From Coprobacter tertius (lineage in GTDB: Bacteria > Bacteroidota > Bacteroidia > Bacteroidales > Coprobacteraceae), in the NCBI RefSeq assembly GCF_024330105.1, contig NZ_JANDHW010000015.1, forward strand, positions 1-64,000: a stretch of 64,000 nt of DNA, written 5' to 3'. Both the position numbers and the translations under genes were made by a program. Shown here in pieces: positions 39,144-48,740 of the stretch (position 1 is its first letter; every line of letters begins with the position of its first letter). The notes below the pieces were generated by a model. That model ran no database searches. It was not told the origin of the DNA and was given only the letters and a program-made list of their open reading frames with translations.

Positions 39144-41471
39144 ATGGATAATAATACCGGCATCAACAAAAACAATGATATTTTCGATCTGAACAAACTT
39201 TTAAAAAAATACCTCAATCATTGGTATTTATTCGCCATATCAATTGTCGTATGCTCTCTTATAGCATATTTATATACAAGAATCACCCCGCCCATTTATC
39301 AGATCAATGCAAATATTCTTATTAAACAAGATGATAAAAGCTCGGGATCGGGCCTGCAATCGGCAATGCTTAAGAATTTTTCATTCGGTAGCATGTTAGG
39401 CGGAGGCGGAGAAGTAAACGACGAATTATACGTTTTGTCTTCCCATACGGTGATTAAAGAGGCTATCGAAGAATTAGGGTTGAATAAAAAATACATCCTG
39501 AAGAAAAATTTTTTGAATAAAAAAGATGTTTATAAAAACTCTCCTCTCGACATACTTACCGATCGTAATATCGCCGATACACTGAAAGTAGGTATACTAT
39601 TTAAGATACGTATTAAAAAAGACGGTAATATCAAGGTAAAAGCGACAAAAGGTTTCGAAACAATCGCAAGTACCGAAGCAAAAGAATTACCCTGCTCTAT
39701 AAATACTCCATATGGAACATTTGTTATCACAAAAACACCTTTATATAAAAACGGCCAGCCACTGAGTATGAACATTTATTTCTCCGGTTACAGCGCTACG
39801 GCCGAAATAATGAACCGCAAACTGGATATTTCTATTACCAATAAAAAAGCAAACCTAATAAGTCTTTCGATTCGAGATATTGAAATCGAAAGGGGAAAAG
39901 ACCTTTTAAACAAACTGATTACTATATATAATCAAAAAGGAATCGAAGAAAAAAATCTCGAAGCTACCAATACGGCAAAATTCATAGATGAAAGAATTGC
40001 TCTGATCTCAAAAGAACTCTCAGATGCAGAAAGTCTCGTAGAAAAATACAAAAAAGAAAATAATCTTACCGATATAAGTACCGAAGCCAAAATTATTCTC
40101 GAACAAAACGGAGATTTCAAAGCAAAACTGATTGAGGCCGAAACCCAATACAAAATTATAGATCTCATCGAACGTTTTCTGCAAGATCCCCAAAATAAAT
40201 ATTCTCAGATACCTTTCGCCACCGGACTGAGCGACAAAGCATCGACTGAAGCCTTACAAGGTTACAATGAGCTTCTGTTACAAAGAATGCGGCTCATGCA
40301 AACTGCTAAAGAAACCAGCCCTGCCGTTGTGATTCTAAATCAACAAATAGATGCTACACGAAAAAATGTAGATATGACCGTTAAGAATCTAAAATCGAGT
40401 ATTCTTATCGGACTTAACGATCTAAAAGAGCAAGAAAACAAATTCATGGCCCGTATCAAAGGTATGCCTACTCAAGAAAGAGAGTTTCTCGATATAAAAC
40501 GTCAGCAAGTAATCAAGGAGGAACTTTATATTTTCCTACTACAAAAAAAAGAAGAAAATGCACTGGCTTTGGCGATAACAACACCTAAAGGCCAAATCGT
40601 AGATTCGGCATATAATTTATACAAACCGGTAAGCAAATCAAATCTTTCAATTCTGCTCATCGGATTCTTCGTAGGCTTAATTTTACCGATATTCTACTTT
40701 TATCTGAAAGAATTACTCAGAAATAAATTCTCGACAAAAGATGAACTTGAAAGAATTACCAATATCCCTATTTTGGGAGAAATTTGCCAAAGTCACTCAA
40801 AACAAAATATTGTAGTTAAAGACGGTGAAAATTCTTCAATATCTGAATTGTTCAGATTGATACGAACCAATATACAATTTATACTCAAAGGAAAAGAAGA
40901 AAAGGTAGTACTGGTAACATCCAGTGTAAGCGGAGAAGGCAAATCTTTTATCAGTAGTAATTTCGCTGCCTCTTTAGCATTGCTGGGTAAAAAAGTGGTA
41001 TTGGTAGGGATGGACATACGCAATCCACGCTTGGGTGAATATCTCAATATCAATTCCAAATATGGACTTACCAATTATCTTTCAGAGGGGGTAACAGATT
41101 ATAACGAAATCATTATACATGATGCCGTTAGGAAAAATATGGACGTAATTATTGCAGGTCCTATCCCTCCGAATCCATCAGAATTATTACTTTCCGACAG
41201 GGTAGATTTACTTTTTGCAGATTTAAGAAAAGACTACGATTATATTATTATCGATTCGGCTCCGATTGGCATGGTTTCCGATACATTCAGCCTCGCCCGT
41301 ATATCAGACGCAACGATATATGTATGTCGGGCTAATTATACGTCTCGCGATAACATCAGATATGTGAACCAAATTATTGCCGAAAACCGATTGAATAAAG
41401 TTTCTTTGGTCATCAATGGAACAAATGCAAAGCAAGGATACGGTTACGGATACGGTCAGAACAATGCATAA
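39144..41471 (+). CDS. wzc: Polysaccharide co-polymerase and tyrosine autokinase, Wzc-like
   Basis: 775 aa inner-membrane protein controlling chain length and export. An N-terminal Wzz domain with a first helix (about 30-48), a long periplasmic coiled-coil region (about 260-480), a second helix (about 508-530), and a C-terminal BY-kinase. Walker A is SSVSGEGKS (K600), the second motif VVLVGMDIRNPR, and Walker B DYIIIDSAP. A short tyrosine cluster at the tail (Y766, Y768, Y770) is the likely autophosphorylation site. The cognate PHP-type phosphatase appears to be the gene at 61661. Confidence 0.93.
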   Translation: MDNNTGINKNNDIFDLNKLLKKYLNHWYLFAISIVVCSLIAYLYTRITPPIYQINANILIKQDDKSSGSGLQSAMLKNFSFGSMLGGGGEVNDELYVLSSHTVIKEAIEELGLNKKYILKKNFLNKKDVYKNSPLDILTDRNIADTLKVGILFKIRIKKDGNIKVKATKGFETIASTEAKELPCSINTPYGTFVITKTPLYKNGQPLSMNIYFSGYSATAEIMNRKLDISITNKKANLISLSIRDIEIERGKDLLNKLITIYNQKGIEEKNLEATNTAKFIDERIALISKELSDAESLVEKYKKENNLTDISTEAKIILEQNGDFKAKLIEAETQYKIIDLIERFLQDPQNKYSQIPFATGLSDKASTEALQGYNELLLQRMRLMQTAKETSPAVVILNQQIDATRKNVDMTVKNLKSSILIGLNDLKEQENKFMARIKGMPTQEREFLDIKRQQVIKEELYIFLLQKKEENALALAITTPKGQIVDSAYNLYKPVSKSNLSILLIGFFVGLILPIFYFYLKELLRNKFSTKDELERITNIPILGEICQSHSKQNIVVKDGENSSISELFRLIRTNIQFILKGKEEKVVLVTSSVSGEGKSFISSNFAASLALLGKKVVLVGMDIRNPRLGEYLNINSKYGLTNYLSEGVTDYNEIIIHDAVRKNMDVIIAGPIPPNPSELLLSDRVDLLFADLRKDYDYIIIDSAPIGMVSDTFSLARISDATIYVCRANYTSRDNIRYVNQIIAENRLNKVSLVINGTNAKQGYGYGYGQNNA

Positions 41472-41518
41472 CAGGCATACTCAAATAATTGATAAATATA
41501 TACCGTTCGAGGTGAAAC

Positions 41519-42910
41519 ATGAGCGAAATCAAGAACATATTTATTAAAATACGTTGGTATTTAAATAAAGGCAACAACAGAAGCAAACAATTAAAAAAAA
41601 GTTTAGTATCATGCCTTATTATAAAAATTATCAGCGTCGCTATCAGTTTGCTCATGATTCCTATGTGTATCAACTATATAAATGCAGAGCAATACGGGAT
41701 ATGGCTGACTTTAAGTACGATTGTTCTATGGCTCGGATTCTTTGATATAGGCCTCGCAAACGGTCTACGCAATAAATTTGCAGAAGCAAAGGCCAAAGGC
41801 GATACCCGATTGGCAAAAGAATATGTAAGTACTACGTTTTTTATCCTTTCCCTCATTTTCGGAGCTACATGGGTTATCTTCATGGTACTCAACAGATATA
41901 TAGACTGGAACGTATTTTTCCATATATCGATAAAGGGAACCGAACTGAACTCTCTTTTCAGTATCATCATTACCTATTTCTGCCTGCAGAATATATTCAA
42001 GATACTATCGACCGTATTACTGGCTGATCAGAAACCCGGGTGGAGTTCTTTCTTCGACATGTTGGGACAATTATTTGCCCTCATTATTATTTGGGTCATG
42101 ATGCAACTTATACCAGGCTCATTACTTAAATTAGGAATCACTCTCTGCTTCGTTCCCCTTGTAGTATGGGTAATTGCTAATTTTTTCTTCTTCAAAGGAA
42201 GTTATAAAGCCTATTCTCCTTCTATAAAATCGATCAACAAAGCCCGTATAAAAGATATCCTGAATCTGGGCGTTAAGTTTTTTATCATTCAAATCGCTTG
42301 CGTAATCCAGTTTCAGACAGCAAACTTTATTATCGCCCATTTCTTTTCAGCTGTGGAAGTAACCAACTACAATATCGTATATAAGTATTTCAACGTTTTG
42401 GCAATGACCTTTACGATATTCCTCAGTCCGTTTTGGTCTGCCATAACCGATGCATGGACATTGAAAGATATGAGTTGGATTAAAAATACAACACAAAAAT
42501 ATGTGATTATCGCTACCGCATTCAATATATGCGGTCTTATCATGCTTATTGTCGCACCCGTCGTCATCCGATTCTGGGTCGGGAAAGAAATTGCCGGTAA
42601 CATCGATAATATATTACTGGTTTTGTGCTATATTTATGTAGCTATTACTTTATACACGACTTTATTTGTAAATATATTGAACGGTATGGGAATATTGCGC
42701 ACGCAATATATACTCGCTCTCATATCCCCGATTATATATATTGCGATTACTTACATCTTTATCGATAAATTTAATTTAGGTACGTACAGCATTTACATCG
42801 CTTTAATAGCATCCAACATCAACGGATTTATAGCCCCCTTCCAGTATTATAAACTTATACGTAAACATCATATAAAAACAAACGTAAATAACGTCTGCAT
42901 ACAAAACTAA
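41519..42910 (+). CDS. wzx: Wzx-like polysaccharide flippase
   Basis: 463 aa membrane protein of the polysaccharide-transport MOP superfamily, with about 12 predicted helices (for example IIKIISVAISLLMIPMCINY). The YGIWLTLSTIVLWLGFFDIG segment is typical. It would flip undecaprenyl-linked repeat units to the periplasm for Wzy. First of the assembly genes, 47 bases behind wzc. Confidence 0.87.
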   Translation: MSEIKNIFIKIRWYLNKGNNRSKQLKKSLVSCLIIKIISVAISLLMIPMCINYINAEQYGIWLTLSTIVLWLGFFDIGLANGLRNKFAEAKAKGDTRLAKEYVSTTFFILSLIFGATWVIFMVLNRYIDWNVFFHISIKGTELNSLFSIIITYFCLQNIFKILSTVLLADQKPGWSSFFDMLGQLFALIIIWVMMQLIPGSLLKLGITLCFVPLVVWVIANFFFFKGSYKAYSPSIKSINKARIKDILNLGVKFFIIQIACVIQFQTANFIIAHFFSAVEVTNYNIVYKYFNVLAMTFTIFLSPFWSAITDAWTLKDMSWIKNTTQKYVIIATAFNICGLIMLIVAPVVIRFWVGKEIAGNIDNILLVLCYIYVAITLYTTLFVNILNGMGILRTQYILALISPIIYIAITYIFIDKFNLGTYSIYIALIASNINGFIAPFQYYKLIRKHHIKTNVNNVCIQN

Positions 42911-42928
42911 AATAAAAAGAAACGTAAC

Positions 42929-44266
42929 ATGATATTAATTCTCATATTATCACTCATCTGGTTTCTCACTGGAAAGAAAGTTCCGGCTGTCATTGCCTTT
43001 TTCTTTTTTGTGACCGATGGGTTTCAGATCGTTCCGTTTTCTTTTTTCTCATTTTTCGGTATCGATATAAAACCTACCGATTATGCCCTTTTGCTGTTTG
43101 CTCTCATACTCATAATTTATTTTTTTATTCATAAACTCCCTTCCGTAAAACAGAGAATACTCCCCCAATTTACCTATCTGTTTATCGGGTATGTTATTAT
43201 CGGTACTCTTATCAGCAGATATTCTTACGGTATAAGCTGGAACGACATCATACGTACCTCACGACCCTTTATTCTTTTATTTTCTCCTGTCCTCTTTTAT
43301 TTTCTCGATAAGGAAGAAATCGAAAAAATAAAAAAAATTCTTTTTAAAATCACATTATTCCTGTGTTCACTCTTTATTTTACAGGTAATATTGGATATTC
43401 CGCTACTCAACGGATATGCAGGAGGATATGACAATCCCTTTTTGGGAATTACGATTCCGAGGTATTACAACATTCCCTTTTTATTGCCTTACTTCATATA
43501 TTACGGGATCTACCAAAACGAATATTCAACCCGAAAACAAAAATATTTTATCTTATTTTTACTTTTCGCACCAATAATATTGTCGTTACACCGTAATCTT
43601 ATTATGACTCTGATTTTTATCGGACTTATTAATTTTTATCTTGATAACAAAAATAAATCCAAGAAATTCAAAAATACGATCATAGCAATCATTGTATGTA
43701 TTCCCTTTTCAGGAATTTTAATTGATAGTATGAACTCGAGAGGTACCGGTTCGGACATAAAACATATTTTAGCTGGTGATTTTTCGGCATATGCCAATCC
43801 CGAAGAATTTGAAAACGCAACGCTATTCTTCAGAATGAGTATGTTATACGAAAGGGCACATTTTATATTCGAACGTCCGATGACAACTCTGTTCGGTCTT
43901 GGATATATGCACGAAAATTCACAATATACACAAAATCATTTCGATTTTAAACTGGGAATACGCGACGAAACTACTAATAATATCCTACAAATCGATACGT
44001 CAGATATTGCCTGGGCTCCTTTATTGATAAGACTGGGAATTGTAGGTATCGTCATATACATGCTCTACTATTTCACTTTACTGAATTATTTTCGGAAACT
44101 TAAAAACACAAAAATAAAAATCACAGGAAGATCCTACTTGTTATTGATATTTTTTACTTCCATAGCCAACGTATATTTATTTACCCCAATGATGTTACTA
44201 CCGATTTTATTGGATTACTCCGGCAGCCTATCATCTACAACCACAGACGACTATGAATCGAAATAA
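42929..44266 (+). CDS. wzy: Wzy-like polysaccharide polymerase
   Basis: 445 aa very hydrophobic protein with about 10-12 helices and one large loop (about 265-355) carrying ERPMTTLFGLGYMHENSQ, which is the usual layout of O-antigen ligase/polymerase-type proteins. Sequence conservation in Wzy is poor, so the call rests on topology and position directly after wzx. Its end overlaps the next start by 14 bases. Confidence 0.78.
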   Translation: MILILILSLIWFLTGKKVPAVIAFFFFVTDGFQIVPFSFFSFFGIDIKPTDYALLLFALILIIYFFIHKLPSVKQRILPQFTYLFIGYVIIGTLISRYSYGISWNDIIRTSRPFILLFSPVLFYFLDKEEIEKIKKILFKITLFLCSLFILQVILDIPLLNGYAGGYDNPFLGITIPRYYNIPFLLPYFIYYGIYQNEYSTRKQKYFILFLLFAPIILSLHRNLIMTLIFIGLINFYLDNKNKSKKFKNTIIAIIVCIPFSGILIDSMNSRGTGSDIKHILAGDFSAYANPEEFENATLFFRMSMLYERAHFIFERPMTTLFGLGYMHENSQYTQNHFDFKLGIRDETTNNILQIDTSDIAWAPLLIRLGIVGIVIYMLYYFTLLNYFRKLKNTKIKITGRSYLLLIFFTSIANVYLFTPMMLLPILLDYSGSLSSTTTDDYESK

Positions 44267-45023
44267 CCCTCTTGTAACCATTGTTACTCCCTCATACAAC
44301 CAAGGGCAATTTATAGAGGAAACTATAAAAAGCGTCCTGAATCAGACCTATTCTCCGATACAATACATTTTGGTTGACGGGGGATCGACTGATAATACAA
44401 TGGAAATCGTCGAAAAATACCGGGATAAAATAAACATTATAATACACGAAAAAGACGAAGGACAGAGTGACGCTATCAATAAAGGATTTAAACTTGCTGA
44501 AGGAGAATTGGTCGGATGGGTAAACTCCGATGATATTCTTTATCCCGACTGTGTTGAAAACATCGTAAGTTTGTACTCGAAAAAGAGTGACGGAAGTATA
44601 TATTACGGATCACTCATCGATTTTATCGACAACAATTCCAAAAAATATAAATCGGTACAGCTATTAGTTAAAGATAAAAACACTTTATTGAAAAAAGATT
44701 ACAGCATCATACAACAAGGTTCTTTTTATAAAAAAGATTATTTAAAAGCATGCGGTTACATCGATAAAAACATACATTATTGTATGGATCTCGATCTCTG
44801 GCTCAGATTGCTTCAGTATGGACCTATTTATCATTACAACACAAAGCCTATTGCGGCATTTAGAATATGGGAAAATACAAAAACGACAAAGGAGTGGAAG
44901 CCTTTTATTAAAGAAATACGCCATACCCTTTATAAATACGGTGCCAATACTTGGAACTATACTATTCTGAAAACTTATAAATTAAATATGATACTATCTC
45001 TTAAAAGTCTATTAATAAAATAA
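44253..45023 (+). CDS. GT2 glycosyltransferase
   Basis: 256 aa cytoplasmic glycosyltransferase with a complete GT-A domain: LVTIVTPSYNQGQF, ILVDGGSTDNT, the DEGQSDAINKGF acceptor motif and WVNSDD metal-binding DxD-like site. Starts inside the wzy end (14-base overlap), so the two are translationally coupled. Adds a sugar to the lipid-linked repeat unit; donor and linkage unknown. Confidence 0.88.
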   Translation: MNRNNPLVTIVTPSYNQGQFIEETIKSVLNQTYSPIQYILVDGGSTDNTMEIVEKYRDKINIIIHEKDEGQSDAINKGFKLAEGELVGWVNSDDILYPDCVENIVSLYSKKSDGSIYYGSLIDFIDNNSKKYKSVQLLVKDKNTLLKKDYSIIQQGSFYKKDYLKACGYIDKNIHYCMDLDLWLRLLQYGPIYHYNTKPIAAFRIWENTKTTKEWKPFIKEIRHTLYKYGANTWNYTILKTYKLNMILSLKSLLIK

Positions 45024-45028
45024 TTACC

Positions 45029-46090
45029 ATGCATATCGTCCATATTTTATTTACGTTAAGTACAGGGGGAATGGAATCGATGTTAATGGATATTATCAGC
45101 GAACAAAGCAACTACGAAAGAGTTAGTCTGATCATAATTAATCGTGAAAATAATTACAAAATACTCGATTTCTTAAATAAGGATATACCCGTATATATTG
45201 TTAATCGACCTAAAGGATCAAACAATCCTTACTGGGTATTTAAACTTAACAGTATTTTATTTCGTTTAAAGGCTAATATCGTACATATACATAACGGAAA
45301 TACGATTAAACTTCTTTTCAAGAATCCGCGTACCCGGTATGTCTATACCGAACACGATACCAAATTAGGAATAAAAAATCCTAAAAAATTCGACCAGATT
45401 TACGCTATCTCAAAATCGGTAAAAAATAAGTTATATGAGACATTCAGATACAATGCATCCCTCGTATACAATGGTATAAAAACCGAATCTATTTTTTCCA
45501 ATGCACAAGAAAGGAAATCGAAAATTTTTAATCTGGTACAAATTTCTCGACTGGAAACTCAAAAAAAAGGTCAGCATATATTAATACAAGCCATCAATGA
45601 ATTGGTCAATAATCGTGGAATAAATAATATACATGTCGACTTTATCGGAGACGGAGAATCGCTAAATGAACTGATACAATTATGCGAGAAATACAACCTT
45701 TCGAAATATATTTCTTTTAAAGGAGCCGTTAACCGTACCGATATTTATAAAAACCTACATAATTACCAACTTTTAGTACAACCCTCTCTTTACGAAGGTT
45801 TCGGCCTTACAGTCGCCGAAGCGATGGCTGCCGGTGTCCCTGTACTGGTATCGGATATAGAGGGCCCTATGGAAATTATTGAAAACGGTAAATACGGAAA
45901 CTCTTTTAAAACCGGTAATCCCCTCGATTGTGCCTCGATGATCGAGAAAATCATGATCGATTACCCCGATTATCTTACTCTTGCCGAAATCGCCGAAAAA
46001 CATGTAAAAAAAACTTTCGACATAAAAGCAACAGCGACCTGTTATCTCGATAATTATCATTTTCTCTTGGATAAAAAGAACAAACAATAA
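45029..46090 (+). CDS. GT4 glycosyltransferase
   Basis: 353 aa GT-B enzyme. The N-terminal LSTGGMESMLMDI glycine motif and C-terminal nucleotide-sugar site FGLTVAEAMAAGVPVLVSDIEGP identify the GT4 family. Cytoplasmic; five bases behind the GT2 gene. Specificity cannot be read. Confidence 0.88.
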   Translation: MHIVHILFTLSTGGMESMLMDIISEQSNYERVSLIIINRENNYKILDFLNKDIPVYIVNRPKGSNNPYWVFKLNSILFRLKANIVHIHNGNTIKLLFKNPRTRYVYTEHDTKLGIKNPKKFDQIYAISKSVKNKLYETFRYNASLVYNGIKTESIFSNAQERKSKIFNLVQISRLETQKKGQHILIQAINELVNNRGINNIHVDFIGDGESLNELIQLCEKYNLSKYISFKGAVNRTDIYKNLHNYQLLVQPSLYEGFGLTVAEAMAAGVPVLVSDIEGPMEIIENGKYGNSFKTGNPLDCASMIEKIMIDYPDYLTLAEIAEKHVKKTFDIKATATCYLDNYHFLLDKKNKQ

Positions 46091-46148
46091 AATAGAATTG
46101 GCTAAGAATATCAAAAATACTTATATTTACAACTATAAATAAAAAGTT

Positions 46149-47267
46149 ATGAATATTCTGGTCTTAAATTCTATACTATACACAGCTAACAGTAAAAACG
46201 TTCATCCTGTAAAAACGATAAAAGATACCCTTTTATACAATCAGTGTTTGGGGTTTGTCAACAGGGGACATCATGTTACTTTAATCGCTGCAGAAGAATT
46301 TAAACCGACAGAAGATACTCTTTTCGACTTCGAAATACTATTTTTCAAATCTTATTACAAGTCGGTTTTTAATCCTCATTTAATACCTTATCATAAAAAA
46401 CTATATTCATTTTTACAAAAGAATAAAAATAATTACGACCTGATAATTTCGAGCGAATGTTTTTCGCTAAACTCCCTAATAGCCTCTGTTATATGTCCTG
46501 AAAAGTTAATTATATGGCAGGAATTAGCGGCCCATAACCGAAAAATAAAAAAAATACCTTCTAAGTTATGGTATAATACGATCGTGCGTAGCTTGATGAA
46601 AAACGTAACGATCGTACCCCGGTCTTTACACGCCCAAAAATTTATCAGTAAATTTTCATCCGGTGTCACTCATGAAATTATCGGCCACGGGGCTAATATC
46701 GATAAATTTAAAATCAACAGAGATAAAACAAAACAGTTCATTACTATTGGTCAGCTGATTCCACGCAAAAATATAGAATCCATTATCCGGATTTTCGATC
46801 GTTTCTTAACAGCCTATGCAGATGATGAGTTTAAATTATATATTGCTGGAAAAGGAGAATTAGAAAGTAAACTTAAAGGATTGGTGAAAACACTCCACCG
46901 CGAAAAAAACATTTTTTTCACCGGTCATCTGTCTCATGAGGAACTAAATAGTCTAATGGGCGCATCGATCGCTTGCCTGGTAAATACATTACAAGACAAT
47001 AACATGGTATGTATTACCGAGTCTATTTTATGCGCCACACCGGTTCTTACCAACAACATACCATATAATAGTCACAGAATCATAGAAAAAAATTTAGGCA
47101 TTGTAAAAGATAATTGGGACGAAACCGATCTTATAAACATAATCGATAATCTTAAAAAATATATTGAAAATTGTGTCGAATACAGAAATTCGATATCGAC
47201 GGAAGCAATTGCCGATTCTTTTACCGGTATATACCAAAAGTATATTTTACCAAAAACAGAAAAATGA
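46149..47267 (+). CDS. GT4-like glycosyltransferase
   Basis: 372 aa GT-B protein. C-terminal Rossmann half shows TIGQLIPRKNIESIIRIF and CITESILCATPVLTNNIPYN; the usual E...G...P pattern of GT4 is partly altered (ESILCATPVL). N-terminal half divergent, with no GG motif at the usual place. 58 bases after the preceding GT4 and 179 bases before the next, with a possible internal promoter in that gap. Confidence 0.8.
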   Translation: MNILVLNSILYTANSKNVHPVKTIKDTLLYNQCLGFVNRGHHVTLIAAEEFKPTEDTLFDFEILFFKSYYKSVFNPHLIPYHKKLYSFLQKNKNNYDLIISSECFSLNSLIASVICPEKLIIWQELAAHNRKIKKIPSKLWYNTIVRSLMKNVTIVPRSLHAQKFISKFSSGVTHEIIGHGANIDKFKINRDKTKQFITIGQLIPRKNIESIIRIFDRFLTAYADDEFKLYIAGKGELESKLKGLVKTLHREKNIFFTGHLSHEELNSLMGASIACLVNTLQDNNMVCITESILCATPVLTNNIPYNSHRIIEKNLGIVKDNWDETDLINIIDNLKKYIENCVEYRNSISTEAIADSFTGIYQKYILPKTEK

Positions 47268-47371
47268 CAACTTGGCTTTCCTTTCGACTCCCGGCTTAAT
47301 ATATCAAAATTAAACACAACAACCGGAAAAACAGATTTATTAAACAAATCCGATATATGAAGTAAAATTAT

Positions 47372-47379
47372 TATATTTG
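47372..47379 (+). promoter_or_regulatory. Possible internal promoter in the exopolysaccharide locus
   Basis: TATATTTG, 67 bases before the GT4 at 47447 and within the largest gap (179 bases) of the locus. No TTTG at 19 bases. It could boost the distal genes. Confidence 0.3.
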
Positions 47380-47446
47380 TGGTCTTTTTAAAGCCTTTCT
47401 ATAAATAACAAATATTACTAAATAAGCAACATGCAAAAGTAAAACC

Positions 47447-48649
47447 ATGAATTTCCCTAAATACAAAATCATACTTGCCAATAAATATTATTATGCACGG
47501 GGGGGGGATTGTATTTATACCATAAACCTCGAAAAAATACTAAAAGATTACGGACACGAAGTTGCCGTATTCTCTATGGAACACCCTGAGAACTTTTCGA
47601 ATGCATACCAAAAATATTTCCCTGCTGAAGTTATATATAACGGGAAAAAAAATTTATTACGATCATCGATACGCCCCTTTGGAACACCAGAGGTCAAACA
47701 AAAATTCAATGCACTATTGAATAACTTCAATCCGGATATCGTACATTTAAACAATATACATACCCAGCTTTCTCCCATTATCGCAAAAATAGCTTATGAA
47801 AGAAATATTCCGGTCGTATGGACCATACATGATTACAAACTACTCTGCCCAAGATACGATTGTTTGCGTAAAGGACAGGAACCTTGTGAGTTATGTTTCG
47901 GTAATAGAAGTAATATTCTGAAATATAAATGTATGAAAAATTCTTTTGTAGCTTCAATTGCAGCTTACATGGAGGCTATGGTATGGAATAGGAAACGGCT
48001 CGAAAAATATACTTCTACATTTATATGTCCAAGTCGGTTTATGGCTGAAAAAATGAAAATCGGGGGGGTTGATAAAAGTAAAATATTTGTACTCAACAAT
48101 TTTATAGAAACCGAAAAATGCAGAACTACAGTCACCGAAAAAGAAGATTATTACTGTTATATCGGAAGACTTTCACATGAAAAAGGGGTAGAAACTCTTG
48201 TAAAAGCAGCACAGGAATTACCATACAAACTAAAGATTATCGGAGCCGGACCACTTACCGATCATCTGAAAACAATCACACAAAGACCAAATATTGAATT
48301 TCTCGGATATAAAAATTGGGACGAAATAAAAGAAATTAGCCGCAAAGCCCGATTTTTAGTAATTCCTTCAGAATGGTATGAAAATAATCCTTTCTCAGTA
48401 ATAGAATCGCTATGTCTGGGTACTCCAGTTCTCGGATCTGACATCGGCGGTATACCCGAACTTATAAATATACCCAAAAACGGAATGCTTTTCGATCCTC
48501 GCAATACCGAAGACTTAACCTCAAAAATAAAAAAAATGTTCGAGGCGACATTCAATTATCAAGAAATAGCTCATGAGTCTTTAGAAAAATTCAATTCAGA
48601 CAATTATTATTACAACCTATTAAACATATATAAATCAATCTCTCACTAA
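47447..48649 (+). CDS. GT4 glycosyltransferase with an N-terminal poly-G tract
   Basis: 400 aa GT-B enzyme with intact family marks: YYARGGDCIYTINL near the N-terminus, PVVWTIHDYKLLCPRYDC, RLSHEKGVETLV, and ENNPFSVIESLCLGTPVLGSDIGGIPE. The reading frame is currently on. Codons 18-21 lie in a run of nine G (47499-47507); with eight G the frame reaches TAA after five further codons, and with ten G it reaches TGA about 27 codons on. The gene could therefore be switched by strand slippage. A second run of seven G lies at 48062-48068. Otherwise a normal capsule glycosyltransferase. Confidence 0.9.
   Translation: MNFPKYKIILANKYYYARGGDCIYTINLEKILKDYGHEVAVFSMEHPENFSNAYQKYFPAEVIYNGKKNLLRSSIRPFGTPEVKQKFNALLNNFNPDIVHLNNIHTQLSPIIAKIAYERNIPVVWTIHDYKLLCPRYDCLRKGQEPCELCFGNRSNILKYKCMKNSFVASIAAYMEAMVWNRKRLEKYTSTFICPSRFMAEKMKIGGVDKSKIFVLNNFIETEKCRTTVTEKEDYYCYIGRLSHEKGVETLVKAAQELPYKLKIIGAGPLTDHLKTITQRPNIEFLGYKNWDEIKEISRKARFLVIPSEWYENNPFSVIESLCLGTPVLGSDIGGIPELINIPKNGMLFDPRNTEDLTSKIKKMFEATFNYQEIAHESLEKFNSDNYYYNLLNIYKSISH
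47499..47507 (+). repeat. G9 homopolymer in a glycosyltransferase gene
   Basis: Nine consecutive G in codons CGG GGG GGG G(AT), near the start of a GT4 gene in an AT-rich genome. It falls on the conserved GG motif. Loss or gain of one G gives an early stop in each case, the pattern expected for a contingency locus. Confidence 0.8.
48062..48068 (+). repeat. G7 homopolymer, same glycosyltransferase
   Basis: Seven G at codons 206-208 (GGG GGG GTT) of the GT4 gene starting at 47447. Shorter than the N-terminal run and less likely to slip. Confidence 0.6.
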
Positions 48650-48740
48650 AAATTTAATTAATCATCATCGATATAATGGGAAATTAAAAAAATAAATCGA
48701 CCATATCACCGTTAGATTTAAATAAGCATTATCATTTACT

